DNA of 64,000 nt from Bacillota bacterium. GTDB lineage: Bacteria; Bacillota; Sulfobacillia; JACIYH01. A program made the position numbers and the translations under genes. The notes below the pieces were generated by a model. That model did no database searches, was not told where the DNA came from, and saw only the letters and a list, made by a program, of their open reading frames with translations. The number at the start of each line of letters is the position of its first letter. Position 1 is the first letter of the stretch. The DNA lies in assembly GCA_030019365.1 (NCBI GenBank), contig JASEFA010000001.1, positions 124,001-188,000 on the forward strand, given 5' to 3'. Shown in pieces: positions 42,940-52,243 of this stretch.

Positions 42940-43707
42940 ATGAACCGGGTGGAGATCTGCGGGGTCGACACCGCGCGTCTGCCCGTACTCTCCAACGCCC
43001 GCATGCGAGAGCTCTTCGAGGCCGTCAAGCAAGGTGACCGGCGCGCCCGCGAGGAGCTGATATTCGGAAACCTGCGCCTGGTGTTGAGCGTCATCCAGCG
43101 GTTCAACAACCGCGGGGAGTACGTGGACGATCTCTTTCAGGTAGGGTGCATAGGCCTCATGAAAGCCATCGACAACTTCGATCTGGGCCAGAATGTGCGC
43201 TTCTCCACGTACGCCGTCCCCATGATCATCGGTGAGATCCGCCGCTACCTCCGGGACAACAACACCATAAGGGTGAGCCGCTCGCTGCGGGATGTAGCGT
43301 ACCGCGCCCTGCAGGTGCGGGATGCCCTGGTGGGCAAGTACTCGCGGGAACCCTCCATCGCCGAGATCGCCCAGGAGCTGAAGCTGCCCCAGGAGGAAGT
43401 GGTGTACGCCCTGGACGCCATTCAGGAGCCCATTTCCCTCTTTGAGCCCGTTTACCACGACGGAGGGGACCCTATCTTCGTCATGGACCAGATCTCCGAC
43501 GAACGCAACGAGGACATCAACTGGCTGGAAGGGATAGCCCTCCGGGAAGCCATGGGCAAGCTCTCGGACCGCGAGAAGCTCATCCTCACCCTCCGGTTCT
43601 TCGAAGGGAAGACCCAGATGGAAGTGGCCGAGGAAATCGGCATCTCGCAGGCCCAGGTGTCGCGTCTGGAGAAGGCGGCCCTCCACCACATGCGCGAACA
43701 CATGTAG
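42940..43707 (+). CDS. sigG: Forespore sporulation sigma factor SigG
   Basis: A 255-residue sigma factor for late forespore genes. The N-terminus N-R-V-E-I-C-G-V-D-T-A-R-L-P-V-L-S is the sigma-G signature. Region 2 has G-N-L-R-L-V-L-S-V-I-Q-R-F and F-S-T-Y-A-V-P-M-I-I-G-E-I-R-R-Y-L-R-D; region 4 has I-G-I-S-Q-A-Q-V-S-R-L-E-K. The ATG at 42940 has AGGGGGT 7 bases upstream and matches the family start; longer frames begin inside the promoter. Unlike sigE it has no pro-sequence. It follows sigE after a 250-base gap with its own forespore promoter. Confidence 0.95.
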   Translation: MNRVEICGVDTARLPVLSNARMRELFEAVKQGDRRAREELIFGNLRLVLSVIQRFNNRGEYVDDLFQVGCIGLMKAIDNFDLGQNVRFSTYAVPMIIGEIRRYLRDNNTIRVSRSLRDVAYRALQVRDALVGKYSREPSIAEIAQELKLPQEEVVYALDAIQEPISLFEPVYHDGGDPIFVMDQISDERNEDINWLEGIALREAMGKLSDREKLILTLRFFEGKTQMEVAEEIGISQAQVSRLEKAALHHMREHM

Positions 43708-43814
43708 CACCCTGGGTGCGACACCGGGCCGGGATGGACCCCCGGGCGGGGGCTCCCGCGGCGGGGTGACACAGACGGGGTGGTAAGGGAGGAAGAAAGT
43801 AAGGTGAAGCGAAG

Positions 43815-44585
43815 GTGAGGCGGAAATCCGGCCGGGCGGGGCGATGGGTTCTACTTGGGATGACGGCGGTGCTGGCGGCTGCCCTGGTCGGCGCGGTGGG
43901 CCTGGTGGCCAGCGTGCGCCCGGCTTTTCCCGGGCCCCACCTGGCCTACAATCCGTACAATCTGGTCAGGCTGCACGTTCTTGCCGCCAGCGATCTCGCT
44001 GAGGACCAGGCCCTGAAGCTGCGGGTTCGGGATGCGGTGATCCAGTTTCTTTCCCCGCGCTGGGGCGGGGTGGTTGAGACTCGGGGAGCGCTGGCCGTGC
44101 TGGAGGCGAACAGGGCCGAACTGGCCCGACTGCTGGGGGACCTGGTGGCATCGGCCGGTAAGCCTTATGGTGTTACCGTACAGGTGGGTTACTTCCCCTT
44201 TCCCGAGCGCACCTATGGCGAAGTAACCCTACCGGCGGGGACGTACCCGGCCCTGCGGGTCATCCTGGGTGAAGGTGCGGGGCAGAACTGGTGGTGTGTC
44301 CTGTTCCCGCCCCTCTGCTTCCTGGACGCCCGCGTGGGTGCTCCGGGGCCGGCCCTGCTGACCCCCGCAGAAGCGGCCTTCTTCCTGGCGGCTGCGGATG
44401 GGGGACAGGTTTCCGGCGTCGCCGGTCAGCCGGCCGGACAGGAGGCCGTACTCGGGCCGTTGGCGGGGGGCCAGCCCTGCCCGCGTCCCGAGGTGCGGCT
44501 GTTCTTCCTGGAGTGGTTGCGGAAGCGGGGGGTAGATCCCGCCGTCTGGGTGCAGAGGTGGCGGCAGGACCAGGCCCGCCCCTGA
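43815..44585 (+). CDS. spoIIR: Stage II sporulation protein R, signal for pro-sigma-E processing
   Basis: A secreted forespore protein, 256 residues, that crosses into the intermembrane space and triggers SpoIIGA. The N-terminal signal/anchor helix is at residues 12-33. The domain begins Y-N-L-V-R-L-H-V-L-A-A-S-D, has D-Q-A-L-K-L-R-V-R-D-A-V, and carries the family hallmark G-Q-N-W-W-C-V-L-F-P-P-L-C-F near residue 155. GTG start behind AAGGTGAAGCGAAG. Its place right after sigG is unlike B. subtilis, where spoIIR is unlinked. No sigma-F promoter is evident just before it, so it may be read from the sigG promoter. Confidence 0.92.
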   Translation: MRRKSGRAGRWVLLGMTAVLAAALVGAVGLVASVRPAFPGPHLAYNPYNLVRLHVLAASDLAEDQALKLRVRDAVIQFLSPRWGGVVETRGALAVLEANRAELARLLGDLVASAGKPYGVTVQVGYFPFPERTYGEVTLPAGTYPALRVILGEGAGQNWWCVLFPPLCFLDARVGAPGPALLTPAEAAFFLAAADGGQVSGVAGQPAGQEAVLGPLAGGQPCPRPEVRLFFLEWLRKRGVDPAVWVQRWRQDQARP

Positions 44586-44671
44586 CCCTGTCGGGGTCGC
44601 GGGCGGGGACGTGGCCTGCCGCCCGGGGGATGGGGTGGCGGCGGGCCTCATAGATTTAAGCGGGGGTCCCC

Positions 44672-44902
44672 GTGCGCCTGTCGGACCTGCGCTTTCGCGA
44701 TGTGGTGACGGTCAAAGATGGCCGCCGCCTCGGCTTTGTCACCGACTGGGAAATCGACCCGCAGTCCGGGAGGCTGCTGGCCATGGTGGTCCCCGGCAGT
44801 CCCCGCGCCCTGGGGTTGCTGGGCCGGGAGCCGGACTGTGTCATACCCTGGGAACAGATAAGGAAAATCGGCGAAGACGTCATCCTGGTGGAGGTGGGTT
44901 AG
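44672..44902 (+). CDS. ylmC: YlmC/YmxH family PRC-barrel protein
   Basis: A 76-residue single-domain protein with the PRC-barrel pattern: L-S-D-L-R-F-R-D-V-V, G-R-R-L-G-F-V-T-D-W-E-I-D and C-V-I-P-W-E-Q-I-R-K-I-G-E-D-V-I-L-V. These proteins are common beside sigG in spore formers and are sometimes called sporulation proteins, but no reaction is known. GTG start behind AGCGGGGGT. Confidence 0.85.
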   Translation: MRLSDLRFRDVVTVKDGRRLGFVTDWEIDPQSGRLLAMVVPGSPRALGLLGREPDCVIPWEQIRKIGEDVILVEVG

Positions 44903-44950
44903 CAGGAGGCCGCCGGCGGGGGGACGAAACCAAACGCAGGTGGTTGTCCC

Positions 44951-45721
44951 GTGGATCTTTCCGGCGCTGGCGATGTGTGGCAGTTCGACTCCGTGGGCGC
45001 GGGTGTGCCGGTGCTGCGCCTGCGGCCTTTCGAAGAGGCCGGGTGCCTGGCCCTGTTCACCCTGCGTCCCCTGAGCATGGCAGGTGCCCTGCGCGGTCGG
45101 GAGGCGGTGCTGGCGGCCCGGGCTTCCCTTCAGGGTTGCCTGCCCCGCTCGCCCTTCGTGGTGCACCAGGTGCATGGGGGCCGGGTGGTGTACGTGGGGG
45201 AGAGCCCCGCCGACCCGGGCGAGGCCGACGGCATGGTCACCTGCCGCCCCGGCCTGCCGCTGGCGGTGTTCTGCGCGGACTGCGCACCCGTCTACCTGTA
45301 CGACCCCCGACGGAGGGCGATAGGGCTGCTCCACGCCGGCTGGCGGGGGACGGTGGCCGGCGTGGTGGAGCAGGGGCTGGCGACCATGGCCAGGACGGCG
45401 GGCAGCGACCCCGCCCACGTGCTGGCCGCGGTGGGGCCGTGCATCGGACCGTGCTGCTACGAGATCGGTGACGACGTGAGATGCCGCGTGGAAGAACGGC
45501 TGGGCGAGGACGCCGGGCGGGTGCTGTCCGTTCGGGACGGCCGCCTGTACTTTGACCTGCGGGGGGCTATCGTCATCCTGCTGGAGAGAAGTGGGGTCCC
45601 GTCCACACACATATTTGGGTCGGGCATGTGCACGGCCTGTCGATCCGACCTCTTCTGGTCGCACCGCCGGGACGGGGGTGTGACGGGCCGGATGGCCGCC
45701 GTACTGGCCCTGCTGGCATGA
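44951..45721 (+). CDS. pgeF: Peptidoglycan editing factor PgeF / YlmD (laccase-domain family)
   Basis: A 256-residue protein of the DUF152/laccase-domain family. Metal-site residues occur in H-Q-V-H-G-G, C-A-D-C-A-P-V and H-A-G-W-R-G; the G-P-C-I-G-P-C-C-Y-E signature follows. Members have been shown to act on purine nucleosides or to remove wrongly incorporated L-Ser precursors from peptidoglycan synthesis, so the role here is open. GTG start; the stop overlaps the next gene's ATG. The position between ylmC and yggS is the standard one. Confidence 0.88.
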   Translation: MDLSGAGDVWQFDSVGAGVPVLRLRPFEEAGCLALFTLRPLSMAGALRGREAVLAARASLQGCLPRSPFVVHQVHGGRVVYVGESPADPGEADGMVTCRPGLPLAVFCADCAPVYLYDPRRRAIGLLHAGWRGTVAGVVEQGLATMARTAGSDPAHVLAAVGPCIGPCCYEIGDDVRCRVEERLGEDAGRVLSVRDGRLYFDLRGAIVILLERSGVPSTHIFGSGMCTACRSDLFWSHRRDGGVTGRMAAVLALLA

Positions 45722-46773
45722 GCCGCCGTTCTCGGGCCTCGAGCGGGCGGAGCCGCACGCGGGCTGCGCCCAGGCGGGGCCGCTCCGCCAGCGCCTCCAG
45801 GGCGAGGCCTTCCATGGCGCGGCGGCGACGGGGGGGTTCCTCCCGGGCCCGCCGCCACCTGCCGTTCGCCGCTCCCCGGGGAAAGTGGATCTTGGTGGTG
45901 GTGGGCGTCCTGGCGGGTCTAGCTCTGGTGGGGCTGCTGGGCTATACCTGGGCGCGGGCCGCCCTCCTGCCCCACCTGGTACGGGTGGTGGAGGCCAGGC
46001 CGGGTAATCTGGAGACTGCGGTGACCGGCCAGGCCGTGGTCATCTGGGACGAGTGGGTGCTCACGGCGCCCGCCGCCGGGATGGTGCACCTTCGGGTGAG
46101 GGAAGGGGACAGGGTGCGCACGGGCACTCCCGTCTGCCGGGTGGACGGCCACCAGGTGGTTTCTCCGGCCCCCGGTGTGGTCACCCTGTTCACGGACGGG
46201 ACGGAAGGTCGGCTCTCCTTTGCCCCGGGGACATCCCCCCCTGCTCCCCAGGTCCTTGCCCTCAAGCCCCAGCCGGGGCAACTGCAGGAGGGCCAGGCGG
46301 TGACGGTGGGACAGCCCCTGGCCCGCGTGGTGGACACCAGCAGGATGCGCCTGTGTGTGGTGCTGCCTCCCGCGGAGGTCGCCGGGCTGGCCGAACGCTC
46401 GCGGGCGCTGGTGCGGTTCCCCGACGGACGGGAAATGACCATGCGGCCCGAGGCATACCATGCCGGGGACGACCGTACGTACGGTACCATCACCCTGGTG
46501 AGCGGGGAGTGGGTGGAGGATCTCCTGCGCACGCGGTTGATCACAGTGGAGATCATCAAGGATCGGGCCACCGGCCTCCTGGTGCCCAGGCGGGCCCTGG
46601 TGGAGCGGGACGGGCAGGCCGGAGTGTTCGTGGTGAAGAAGACCCTGGCCCAGTGGGTCAAGGTGGAGGTGAAGGGGGAGAAGGGTGCGCTGGTGGCCAT
46701 CGGGGGAATCGCCGAGGGAAGCCAGGTCATCACCAACCCCTGGCTGGTCCGGGACGGAGCCATCGTGAGGTGA
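45718..46773 (+). CDS. HlyD-like single-span membrane protein
   Basis: A 351-residue protein with an arginine- and serine-rich N-terminus (residues 1-50), one membrane helix (about 56-78) and an extracytoplasmic region. That region holds a lipoyl/HlyD-like part (T-A-P-A-A-G-M-V-H-L-R-V-R-E-G-D-R-V-R-T-G) and a second half with L-V-P-R-R-A-L-V-E-R-D-G-Q-A-G-V-F-V-V, the beta-barrel and membrane-proximal pattern of efflux adaptors. No ABC or RND partner lies nearby. Similar genes occur between pgeF and yggS in clostridial genomes, function unknown. The ATG overlaps the pgeF stop by 4 bases. Confidence 0.75.
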   Translation: MSRRSRASSGRSRTRAAPRRGRSASASRARPSMARRRRGGSSRARRHLPFAAPRGKWILVVVGVLAGLALVGLLGYTWARAALLPHLVRVVEARPGNLETAVTGQAVVIWDEWVLTAPAAGMVHLRVREGDRVRTGTPVCRVDGHQVVSPAPGVVTLFTDGTEGRLSFAPGTSPPAPQVLALKPQPGQLQEGQAVTVGQPLARVVDTSRMRLCVVLPPAEVAGLAERSRALVRFPDGREMTMRPEAYHAGDDRTYGTITLVSGEWVEDLLRTRLITVEIIKDRATGLLVPRRALVERDGQAGVFVVKKTLAQWVKVEVKGEKGALVAIGGIAEGSQVITNPWLVRDGAIVR

Positions 46774-46779
46774 GTCGAA

Positions 46780-47496
46780 TTGGATGTAGCTGATCGCTAT
46801 CGCCGGGTGCTCGATCAGGTGGCGGAGGCGGCCCTGCGGGCAGGGCGCAGGCCGGAGGAAATCACCGTGGTGGCGGTTTCCAAGGGCATAGACGATGAGC
46901 GCGTCCGGGAAGCAGTGGCCGCCGGTGTGCATATCCTGGGGGAAAACCGGGTCCAGGAGGCTCTCAGGAAGCGGGAGCGTCTGGCGGGCCTGGTGGCGCC
47001 GGTCGGGTCCCCGGTGTCCTGGCACCTGGTTGGACACCTCCAGACCAATAAGGTAAAATTTGCGGTACAGCTCTTCGACCTCATCCATTCCCTGGATAGC
47101 GTGCGGCTGGCACGGGAAATCCAAAAGAGGGCGGAGGAGCGGGGCGCGGAGGGTCGCCGGGTGCGGGTGCTGGTGGAGGTCAACCTCTCCGGTCAGGCGT
47201 CCCGGTTCGGGGTCAAGGAAACCGGGTTGCGTCCCCTGCTGGAGGAGGTGGCCGCCCTGCCGCTGGTCCGGGTGGAAGGCCTCATGACCATAGCTCCGGT
47301 GGTGGAGCGTATGGAACAGGCCCGCCCGTATTTCCGCCAGCTCTACGAGCTGGCCCAGACGGTGCGGGAATGGGGCATTCCGGGAGTGCAGATGCGGGAC
47401 CTGTCCATGGGCATGAGTGCCGATTTCCCGGTGGCAGTGGAGGAGGGGGCGACGATGATTAGAGTGGGCACGGCCATCTTCGGCCCGCGCGCGTAG
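46780..47496 (+). CDS. yggS: YggS/YlmE family pyridoxal-phosphate homeostasis protein
   Basis: A 238-residue single-domain PLP-binding TIM barrel. The cofactor lysine is K35 in A-V-S-K-G. Family blocks L-G-E-N-R-V-Q-E, W-H-L-V-G-H-L-Q-T-N-K and L-S-M-G-M-S-x-D-F follow. It buffers PLP in the cytoplasm and has no known catalytic activity. TTG start shortly after the HlyD-like gene. In Bacillus the next genes are sepF, ylmG and ylmH; here divIVA follows directly. Confidence 0.92.
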   Translation: MDVADRYRRVLDQVAEAALRAGRRPEEITVVAVSKGIDDERVREAVAAGVHILGENRVQEALRKRERLAGLVAPVGSPVSWHLVGHLQTNKVKFAVQLFDLIHSLDSVRLAREIQKRAEERGAEGRRVRVLVEVNLSGQASRFGVKETGLRPLLEEVAALPLVRVEGLMTIAPVVERMEQARPYFRQLYELAQTVREWGIPGVQMRDLSMGMSADFPVAVEEGATMIRVGTAIFGPRA

Positions 47497-47562
47497 GGCG
47501 CAGGACTTCGGTCGGCTCCTGTCGAAGATGGCAGAAGTTTGAAGGCAAGGGAGGTTGCCCCC

Positions 47563-48165
47563 GTGCTGACGCCGCTAGACATCCACAACAAGGAGTTTCA
47601 CCGGTCCTTTCGCGGATACTCGGAGGCTGAGGTGGACGAGTTCCTGGATCAGGTGGTACGGGATTTCGAGGCCCTGCTCAAGGAGAAGAGCGGGCTGGAC
47701 GAGCGGGTCGAGGATCTGGAGAACCGGCTCTCCAACTACCAGGCCCTGGAAGAGACGCTCAAGCAGACCCTGATCCTGGCCGAGGCCACCGCCGACGAGG
47801 TGCGTGCCAACGCCCGCCGGGAAGCGGAGATCATCATCAGGGAAGCCCAGACCAAGGCAAAGGAAATCCTGGATGACGCCGAAGCCCGCGCCCAGCTCAC
47901 CGTCCGGGAGGCCCAGGCCCGGGTCAAGCGCACCCAGGACGAATACGAGGAGCTCAAGCGCCAGGTGCACACGTTCAAAGCGCGCGTGCGCAGCCTGTTC
48001 ATGACCCAGCTCGACCTTCTGGGGGACGTGGCCGCCGAGCAGGCGGCGGCTGCCGACCGGGGAGCCGCCGTGGACCGGGGAGCCGACCAGGCATCGGCAG
48101 CTCCTGCGGGCTCCCCGGCGTCGTCCTCGCTGGCCGGGCCGGACGGAGATGACGACGGTCCATGA
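47563..48165 (+). CDS. divIVA: DivIVA-family polar/septal coiled-coil protein
   Basis: A 200-residue coiled-coil protein that recognises curved membrane at poles and septa. The N-terminal lipid-binding motif L-T-P-L-D-I-H-N-K-E-F-H-R-S-F-R-G-Y precedes the coil E-V-D-E-F-L-D-Q-V. Helical coiled coil runs to about residue 155, then an alanine/serine/aspartate-rich tail. In spore formers it helps chromosome anchoring and septum placement. The GTG at 47563 is chosen for GGGAGG with 8-base spacing; an in-frame TTG at 47539 is less well placed. The end overlaps the DUF167 gene by 4 bases. Confidence 0.92.
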   Translation: MLTPLDIHNKEFHRSFRGYSEAEVDEFLDQVVRDFEALLKEKSGLDERVEDLENRLSNYQALEETLKQTLILAEATADEVRANARREAEIIIREAQTKAKEILDDAEARAQLTVREAQARVKRTQDEYEELKRQVHTFKARVRSLFMTQLDLLGDVAAEQAAAADRGAAVDRGADQASAAPAGSPASSSLAGPDGDDDGP

Positions 48166-48464
48166 GCCTGCCCATGGGCCGGACGCGGGAGGGCGCGGTG
48201 TTCAGGCTGCGGGTGCAGCCCCGGGCCCGCTGCCAGGAGTTGGCCGGGGTGCGGCAGGAGGCCCTCCTGGTGAAAGTCACCGCCCCCCCCGAGGGCGGCC
48301 GGGCCAACGAAGCCTGCCGCCGCCTGCTGGCGAACATCCTGGACGTGGCTGCCGAGCGGGTGGAGATCATCCGGGGGCACACCGCGCGCGACAAGGTGGT
48401 GCTGATTCACGGCCTCGCTCCCGATGAAGTGGCCGGGCGCCTGAAGGAGTGTTTGCAGAAGTGA
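48162..48464 (+). CDS. DUF167 (YggU) family protein
   Basis: A 100-residue protein with the DUF167 core: [27 protein letters not shown] and [14 protein letters not shown]. Function unknown across the family. It is translationally coupled on both sides: ATG within the divIVA stop, and its stop overlaps the ileS start. Confidence 0.85.
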   Translation: MSLPMGRTREGAVFRLRVQPRARCQELAGVRQEALLVKVTAPPEGGRANEACRRLLANILDVAAERVEIIRGHTARDKVVLIHGLAPDEVAGRLKECLQK

Positions 48465-51367
48465 GCAAGGATGGGAAGTACGACCATACGCTGAATCTGC
48501 CCCGCACGGAGTTCCCTATGAAGGCCAACCTGGCCCGCCGGGAGCCCGAGCTGCTGCGGTGGTGGGCGGAGAAGGATCTTTACGGCAGGCTCCGCCAGGC
48601 CCGGCAGGGCAGGCCCCGGTACATCCTTCACGACGGTCCCCCGTATGCCAACGGGAGCATCCACATCGGCACCGCCCTGAACAAGATCTTGAAGGATTTC
48701 GTGGTGCGGTCCGCCTCCATGAGCGGGTACGATGCCCCCTACGTGCCGGGCTGGGACTGCCACGGTCTGCCCATTGAACTGGAAGCCTTGAAGAGCCTGG
48801 GCATCGACCACCACCAGGTGGAGTCCCTGGAGTTGCGGCGCTTCTGCCGCGACTACGCCCTCAAGTACGTGGACGTGCAGAGGGAGCAGTTCATGCGCCT
48901 GGGCGTCATGGGCGACTGGTTCCGGCCCTACCTCACCCTGGACGGCTCGTATGAGGCGCGTCAGGTGGAAGTTTTCGGCGAGATGGCCCGGCGCGGTTAC
49001 ATCTACAAGGGGCTCAAGTCGGTGCACTGGTGCGCCGCCTGCGAGACCGCCCTGGCCGAAGCGGAGGTGGAGTACCACGACCGGCAGTCGCCCTCCATCT
49101 GGGTGGCGTTCGCCGTCAGCGACGGCCGCGGCGTGCTCCCGCCCGACAGCCGGGTGGTGATCTGGACCACCACCCCCTGGACGCTGCCCGCCAACGTGGC
49201 CATCGCCGTGCACCCGGAGGCCACCTACGCTCTGGCGGACACCGGTCGGGGGAAGCTGGTGCTGGCCCGGAGCCTGGTGGACAACACCTGCGCCGACCTG
49301 GGCCTGGAGCACTGCCGGGTGGAAGCCACCTTCCGGGGGAAGGACCTGGAGGGTATCCGCTGCCGGCACCCCTTCTTCGACCGGGAGTCGGTGGTGGTGA
49401 CGGCGGAGTACGTGTCCCTGGACGAGGGCACGGGCTGCGTGCACATCGCCCCCGGCCACGGTCCCGAGGACTTCGAGGTGGGGCGGCGCTACGGCCTGCC
49501 CGTCCTCTCCCCCATCGACAGCCGGGGCCGCTTCACCGCCGAAGCGGGCTGGCTGGAGGGCAGGTTTTACCGGGACGCCGACCCCGAGATCATCGCCGAG
49601 CTGGAGCGGCGGGGAGCCCTCCTGGGATCGGGCAAGACCCTGCATTCGTACCCGTGCTGCTGGCGGTGCAAGAACCCGCTCCTGTTCCGGGCCACCGAGC
49701 AGTGGTTCGCCTCCGTGGAGGGCTTCCGCGACCGGGCCCTGGAGGCCATCGACCGGGTGACCTGGGTACCCGCGTGGGGGAAGGAGCGCATCCGCAACAT
49801 GGTGCGCGAGCGGGCCGACTGGTGCGTGTCCCGCCAGCGCGCCTGGGGGGTGCCCATCCCCATCTTCTACTGCACGTCCTGCGGCGCACCCCTGATTACT
49901 CCCGAGAGCATCGCCGCGGTGGCCGACCTCTTCCGCCGGGAAGGCTCCGATGCCTGGTACCGGCGCGAACCCGGGGAGATCCTGCCGGCCGGGACCGCCT
50001 GCTCCTGCGGCGGCACGTCCTTCCGCAAGGAAGCGGACATCATGGACGTGTGGTTCGACTCCGGGTCCAGCCACGTGGCCGTCCTGGAGGAGCGTCCCGA
50101 CCTCTCCTGGCCGGCGGATTGCTACCTGGAGGGGTCCGACCAGCACCGGGGGTGGTTTCAGTCCTCCCTGCTCACGGCGGTGGCCACCCGGGGGCAGGCG
50201 CCCTACCGCACCGTGGTGACCCACGGCTTCGTCCTGGACGGCGAGGGCCGGGCCATGCACAAGTCCCTGGGCAACGTCATCGACCCCGCGGAGGTGACGG
50301 ATGAATACGGCGCCGACGTACTGCGCCTGTGGGTGGCGGCCTCCGACTACCGGGACGACGTGCGCCTCTCGCCCGTCATCCTGGAGCAGCTGGCTGAGGT
50401 GTACCGCAAGATCCGCAACACCCTGCGCTACGTCCTGGCCAATCTCTACGACTTCCGGCCCGGTCGGGACGAGGTGCCCTACGACCGCCTGCTGGAGGTC
50501 GACCGCTGGGCCCTGTACAGCCTGTCCAGGGCGGTGGAGCGGGCCACGCGCGCCTTCGCCGAGTACGAGTACCACGTGGCCCAGCAGGTGGTGCACACCT
50601 TCTGCACCGTGGATATGAGCGAGATCTACATCGACGTGGTCAAGGATCGCCTCTATTGCTCGGGGCCGGCAGACCCCGTGCGGCGCGGCGCCCAGACCGT
50701 CCTCTATCACGCCGGCCGCGCCCTGGTGCGCCTGCTGGCGCCCATCCTGCCCTTCACGGCGGAAGAGGTGTGGCAGCACTTCCCCCGCCGCGAGGACGAC
50801 CCCTGGAGCGTACACCTCGCCGAATGGCCCCGGCCGGAACCGGCCTGGAGGGACGAGGAGCTGGGCCGCCGCTGGGAGGTTCTGCAGGCCGTGCGCGAGG
50901 TCGTCAAGAAGGCTCTAGAGGAAGCCCGCGCCGCCAAGCACATCGGCAAGTCCCTGGAGGCTGCCCTCCACATCTATCTTCCCGAGGGGCAGGGCCTGCC
51001 TGGTGCGGCCAGCGCTGCGGGCTCGGCCAGCGCGGTGGGTGCGGGCGGCGCGGCGGGGCCGGGCGGCGCGGCGTCGTGGCCGGCGCCGGCGCCCGCGGGC
51101 GAGGTACTGCGGCGCCACCTGGAAGACCTTCCGGCCCTGTTCATCGTATCCGGGGTGGAACTGCGGGAAGGTGACCCCAACCCGGGCTGTTACCTGGGCT
51201 GGGCCGCCGGCGAGCGCGGTCCCGTCGCGGGCGTGGGGGTGGGCGTGCTCAGGGCCGCCGGCACCCGCTGCCAGCGCTGCTGGATTTACTCCGAGACGGT
51301 GCGTACCGACGCCGAGCACCCGGAGCTGTGCGAACGCTGCGCCGACGTCATCCGCCGATACTTCTGA
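48461..51367 (+). CDS. ileS: Isoleucyl-tRNA synthetase
   Basis: A class I aminoacyl-tRNA synthetase of 968 residues that charges tRNA-Ile in the cytoplasm. The order is a Rossmann domain with [10 protein letters not shown] (HIGH motif, with Thr as fourth residue), an inserted editing domain (T-T-P-W-T-L-P-A-N), the second signature [10 protein letters not shown] where KMSKS is usual, an anticodon-binding helical domain and a C-terminal zinc site (C-Q-R-C-W ... C-E-R-C). An alanine/glycine-rich stretch near residues 845-880 is a low-complexity insertion and explains the extra length. The GTG at 48461 has AAGGAG 11 bases upstream. No T-box leader is possible, because the gene overlaps its upstream neighbour. 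Confidence 0.94.
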   Translation: MSKDGKYDHTLNLPRTEFPMKANLARREPELLRWWAEKDLYGRLRQARQGRPRYILHDGPPYANGSIHIGTALNKILKDFVVRSASMSGYDAPYVPGWDCHGLPIELEALKSLGIDHHQVESLELRRFCRDYALKYVDVQREQFMRLGVMGDWFRPYLTLDGSYEARQVEVFGEMARRGYIYKGLKSVHWCAACETALAEAEVEYHDRQSPSIWVAFAVSDGRGVLPPDSRVVIWTTTPWTLPANVAIAVHPEATYALADTGRGKLVLARSLVDNTCADLGLEHCRVEATFRGKDLEGIRCRHPFFDRESVVVTAEYVSLDEGTGCVHIAPGHGPEDFEVGRRYGLPVLSPIDSRGRFTAEAGWLEGRFYRDADPEIIAELERRGALLGSGKTLHSYPCCWRCKNPLLFRATEQWFASVEGFRDRALEAIDRVTWVPAWGKERIRNMVRERADWCVSRQRAWGVPIPIFYCTSCGAPLITPESIAAVADLFRREGSDAWYRREPGEILPAGTACSCGGTSFRKEADIMDVWFDSGSSHVAVLEERPDLSWPADCYLEGSDQHRGWFQSSLLTAVATRGQAPYRTVVTHGFVLDGEGRAMHKSLGNVIDPAEVTDEYGADVLRLWVAASDYRDDVRLSPVILEQLAEVYRKIRNTLRYVLANLYDFRPGRDEVPYDRLLEVDRWALYSLSRAVERATRAFAEYEYHVAQQVVHTFCTVDMSEIYIDVVKDRLYCSGPADPVRRGAQTVLYHAGRALVRLLAPILPFTAEEVWQHFPRREDDPWSVHLAEWPRPEPAWRDEELGRRWEVLQAVREVVKKALEEARAAKHIGKSLEAALHIYLPEGQGLPGAASAAGSASAVGAGGAAGPGGAASWPAPAPAGEVLRRHLEDLPALFIVSGVELREGDPNPGCYLGWAAGERGPVAGVGVGVLRAAGTRCQRCWIYSETVRTDAEHPELCERCADVIRRYF

Positions 51368-51440
51368 CCCGCCCCCTGAACATGCGCGGTGCATTCCATC
51401 CTTCCGCTTTGCGCCTGCAGGGTGGCATGCCCGCGCGCTG

Positions 51441-52040
51441 TCAGATGAGGCGAGAGAGGGCGTCGATGTAATTGAGCGCCGCCCGGTAGCCCTCCGAGGC
51501 CATCTGGCGGGCACGATCGGTATAGAGGGAGCCGTAGACGTCTTCCTGATGGCGGCGGGCCCGTGCCAGGAGGGACCGGAAGGCGGCCGGGCTCTGATCC
51601 GGGCTCTCGCGGGCAGCCTGCCACAAAACGTCCAGGGCCGTCAGCCCCGATGCCCGCTGCAGCTTGTCGGCGTCGTACAGGATCCTGGCCTCCATGCTGA
51701 GGGCCTCCCGCTCCGGTCCCCATACCGGGTCGACGTGGGCGAGGATGGCCTGGGCCACTCGCTCCACACGCTGCGGCGGTATCCCCCTGCCGGCAAGGAA
51801 TCGGCGGGCCTCCTGCGCGGACCGTTGCTCGTGTCCGGGCGCGGTCCCGGTGGCGCGGCCTACGTCATGCAGGTAAGCCGCCAGGAGCAGGACCTCCCGG
51901 TCCACGGGGGTCGTGGACGGCGCCAGTTGCTGGCACAGTTCAACCACCTTCTGGACGTGCAGCCACAGGGGCGACTCTTCCCCTCCCAGCAGGTCTCGCG
52001 CCCAGGACGCAGCGGCGTCAGCGAGTTCCATGCTCATCAT
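51441..52040 (-). CDS. HD-domain phosphohydrolase-like protein
   Basis: A 199-residue HD superfamily protein. Metal ligands are suggested by H in W-L-H-V-Q-K-V-V-E-L, the H-D pair in A-A-Y-L-H-D-V-G-R, the histidine in I-L-A-H-V-D and the aspartate in L-Y-D-A-D-K-L. This is the pattern of small single-domain HD hydrolases of nucleotides or other phosphoesters; the substrate is unknown. It is transcribed towards ileS and away from the racemase gene. Start codons ATG 52040, 52037 and 52031 lie close together behind GGGGGG. Confidence 0.8.
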   Translation of the reverse strand: MMSMELADAAASWARDLLGGEESPLWLHVQKVVELCQQLAPSTTPVDREVLLLAAYLHDVGRATGTAPGHEQRSAQEARRFLAGRGIPPQRVERVAQAILAHVDPVWGPEREALSMEARILYDADKLQRASGLTALDVLWQAARESPDQSPAAFRSLLARARRHQEDVYGSLYTDRARQMASEGYRAALNYIDALSRLI

Positions 52041-52243
52041 CCCCCCCTGATGTTCCCTGCCTCCCCGCGGCGGCGGGGCCCTTAGCCTGGATTTCGGCTC
52101 GGGAATCGGGTCCTCCTGCGCGGCCGGGCAGGACGCGCCCGGGAAGGGGCGAATCTGCTAAGCAGAGGCACTCGGCCCGGAGAAGAGCAGACATCCGGGC
52201 CGCGCAGCCGCGCTCAACTGGCACCTGCTCGAGGTGAGGTGAC

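Noticed and set aside
48165-48461. T-box leader for ileS
   Set aside because: The space upstream of ileS is fully occupied by the overlapping DUF167 gene and divIVA; there is no room for a T-box.
48407-50815. Minus-strand open frame of 802 codons opposite ileS
   Set aside because: It is an antisense shadow of a certain gene. The residue composition is typical of shadow frames and no domain is recognisable.
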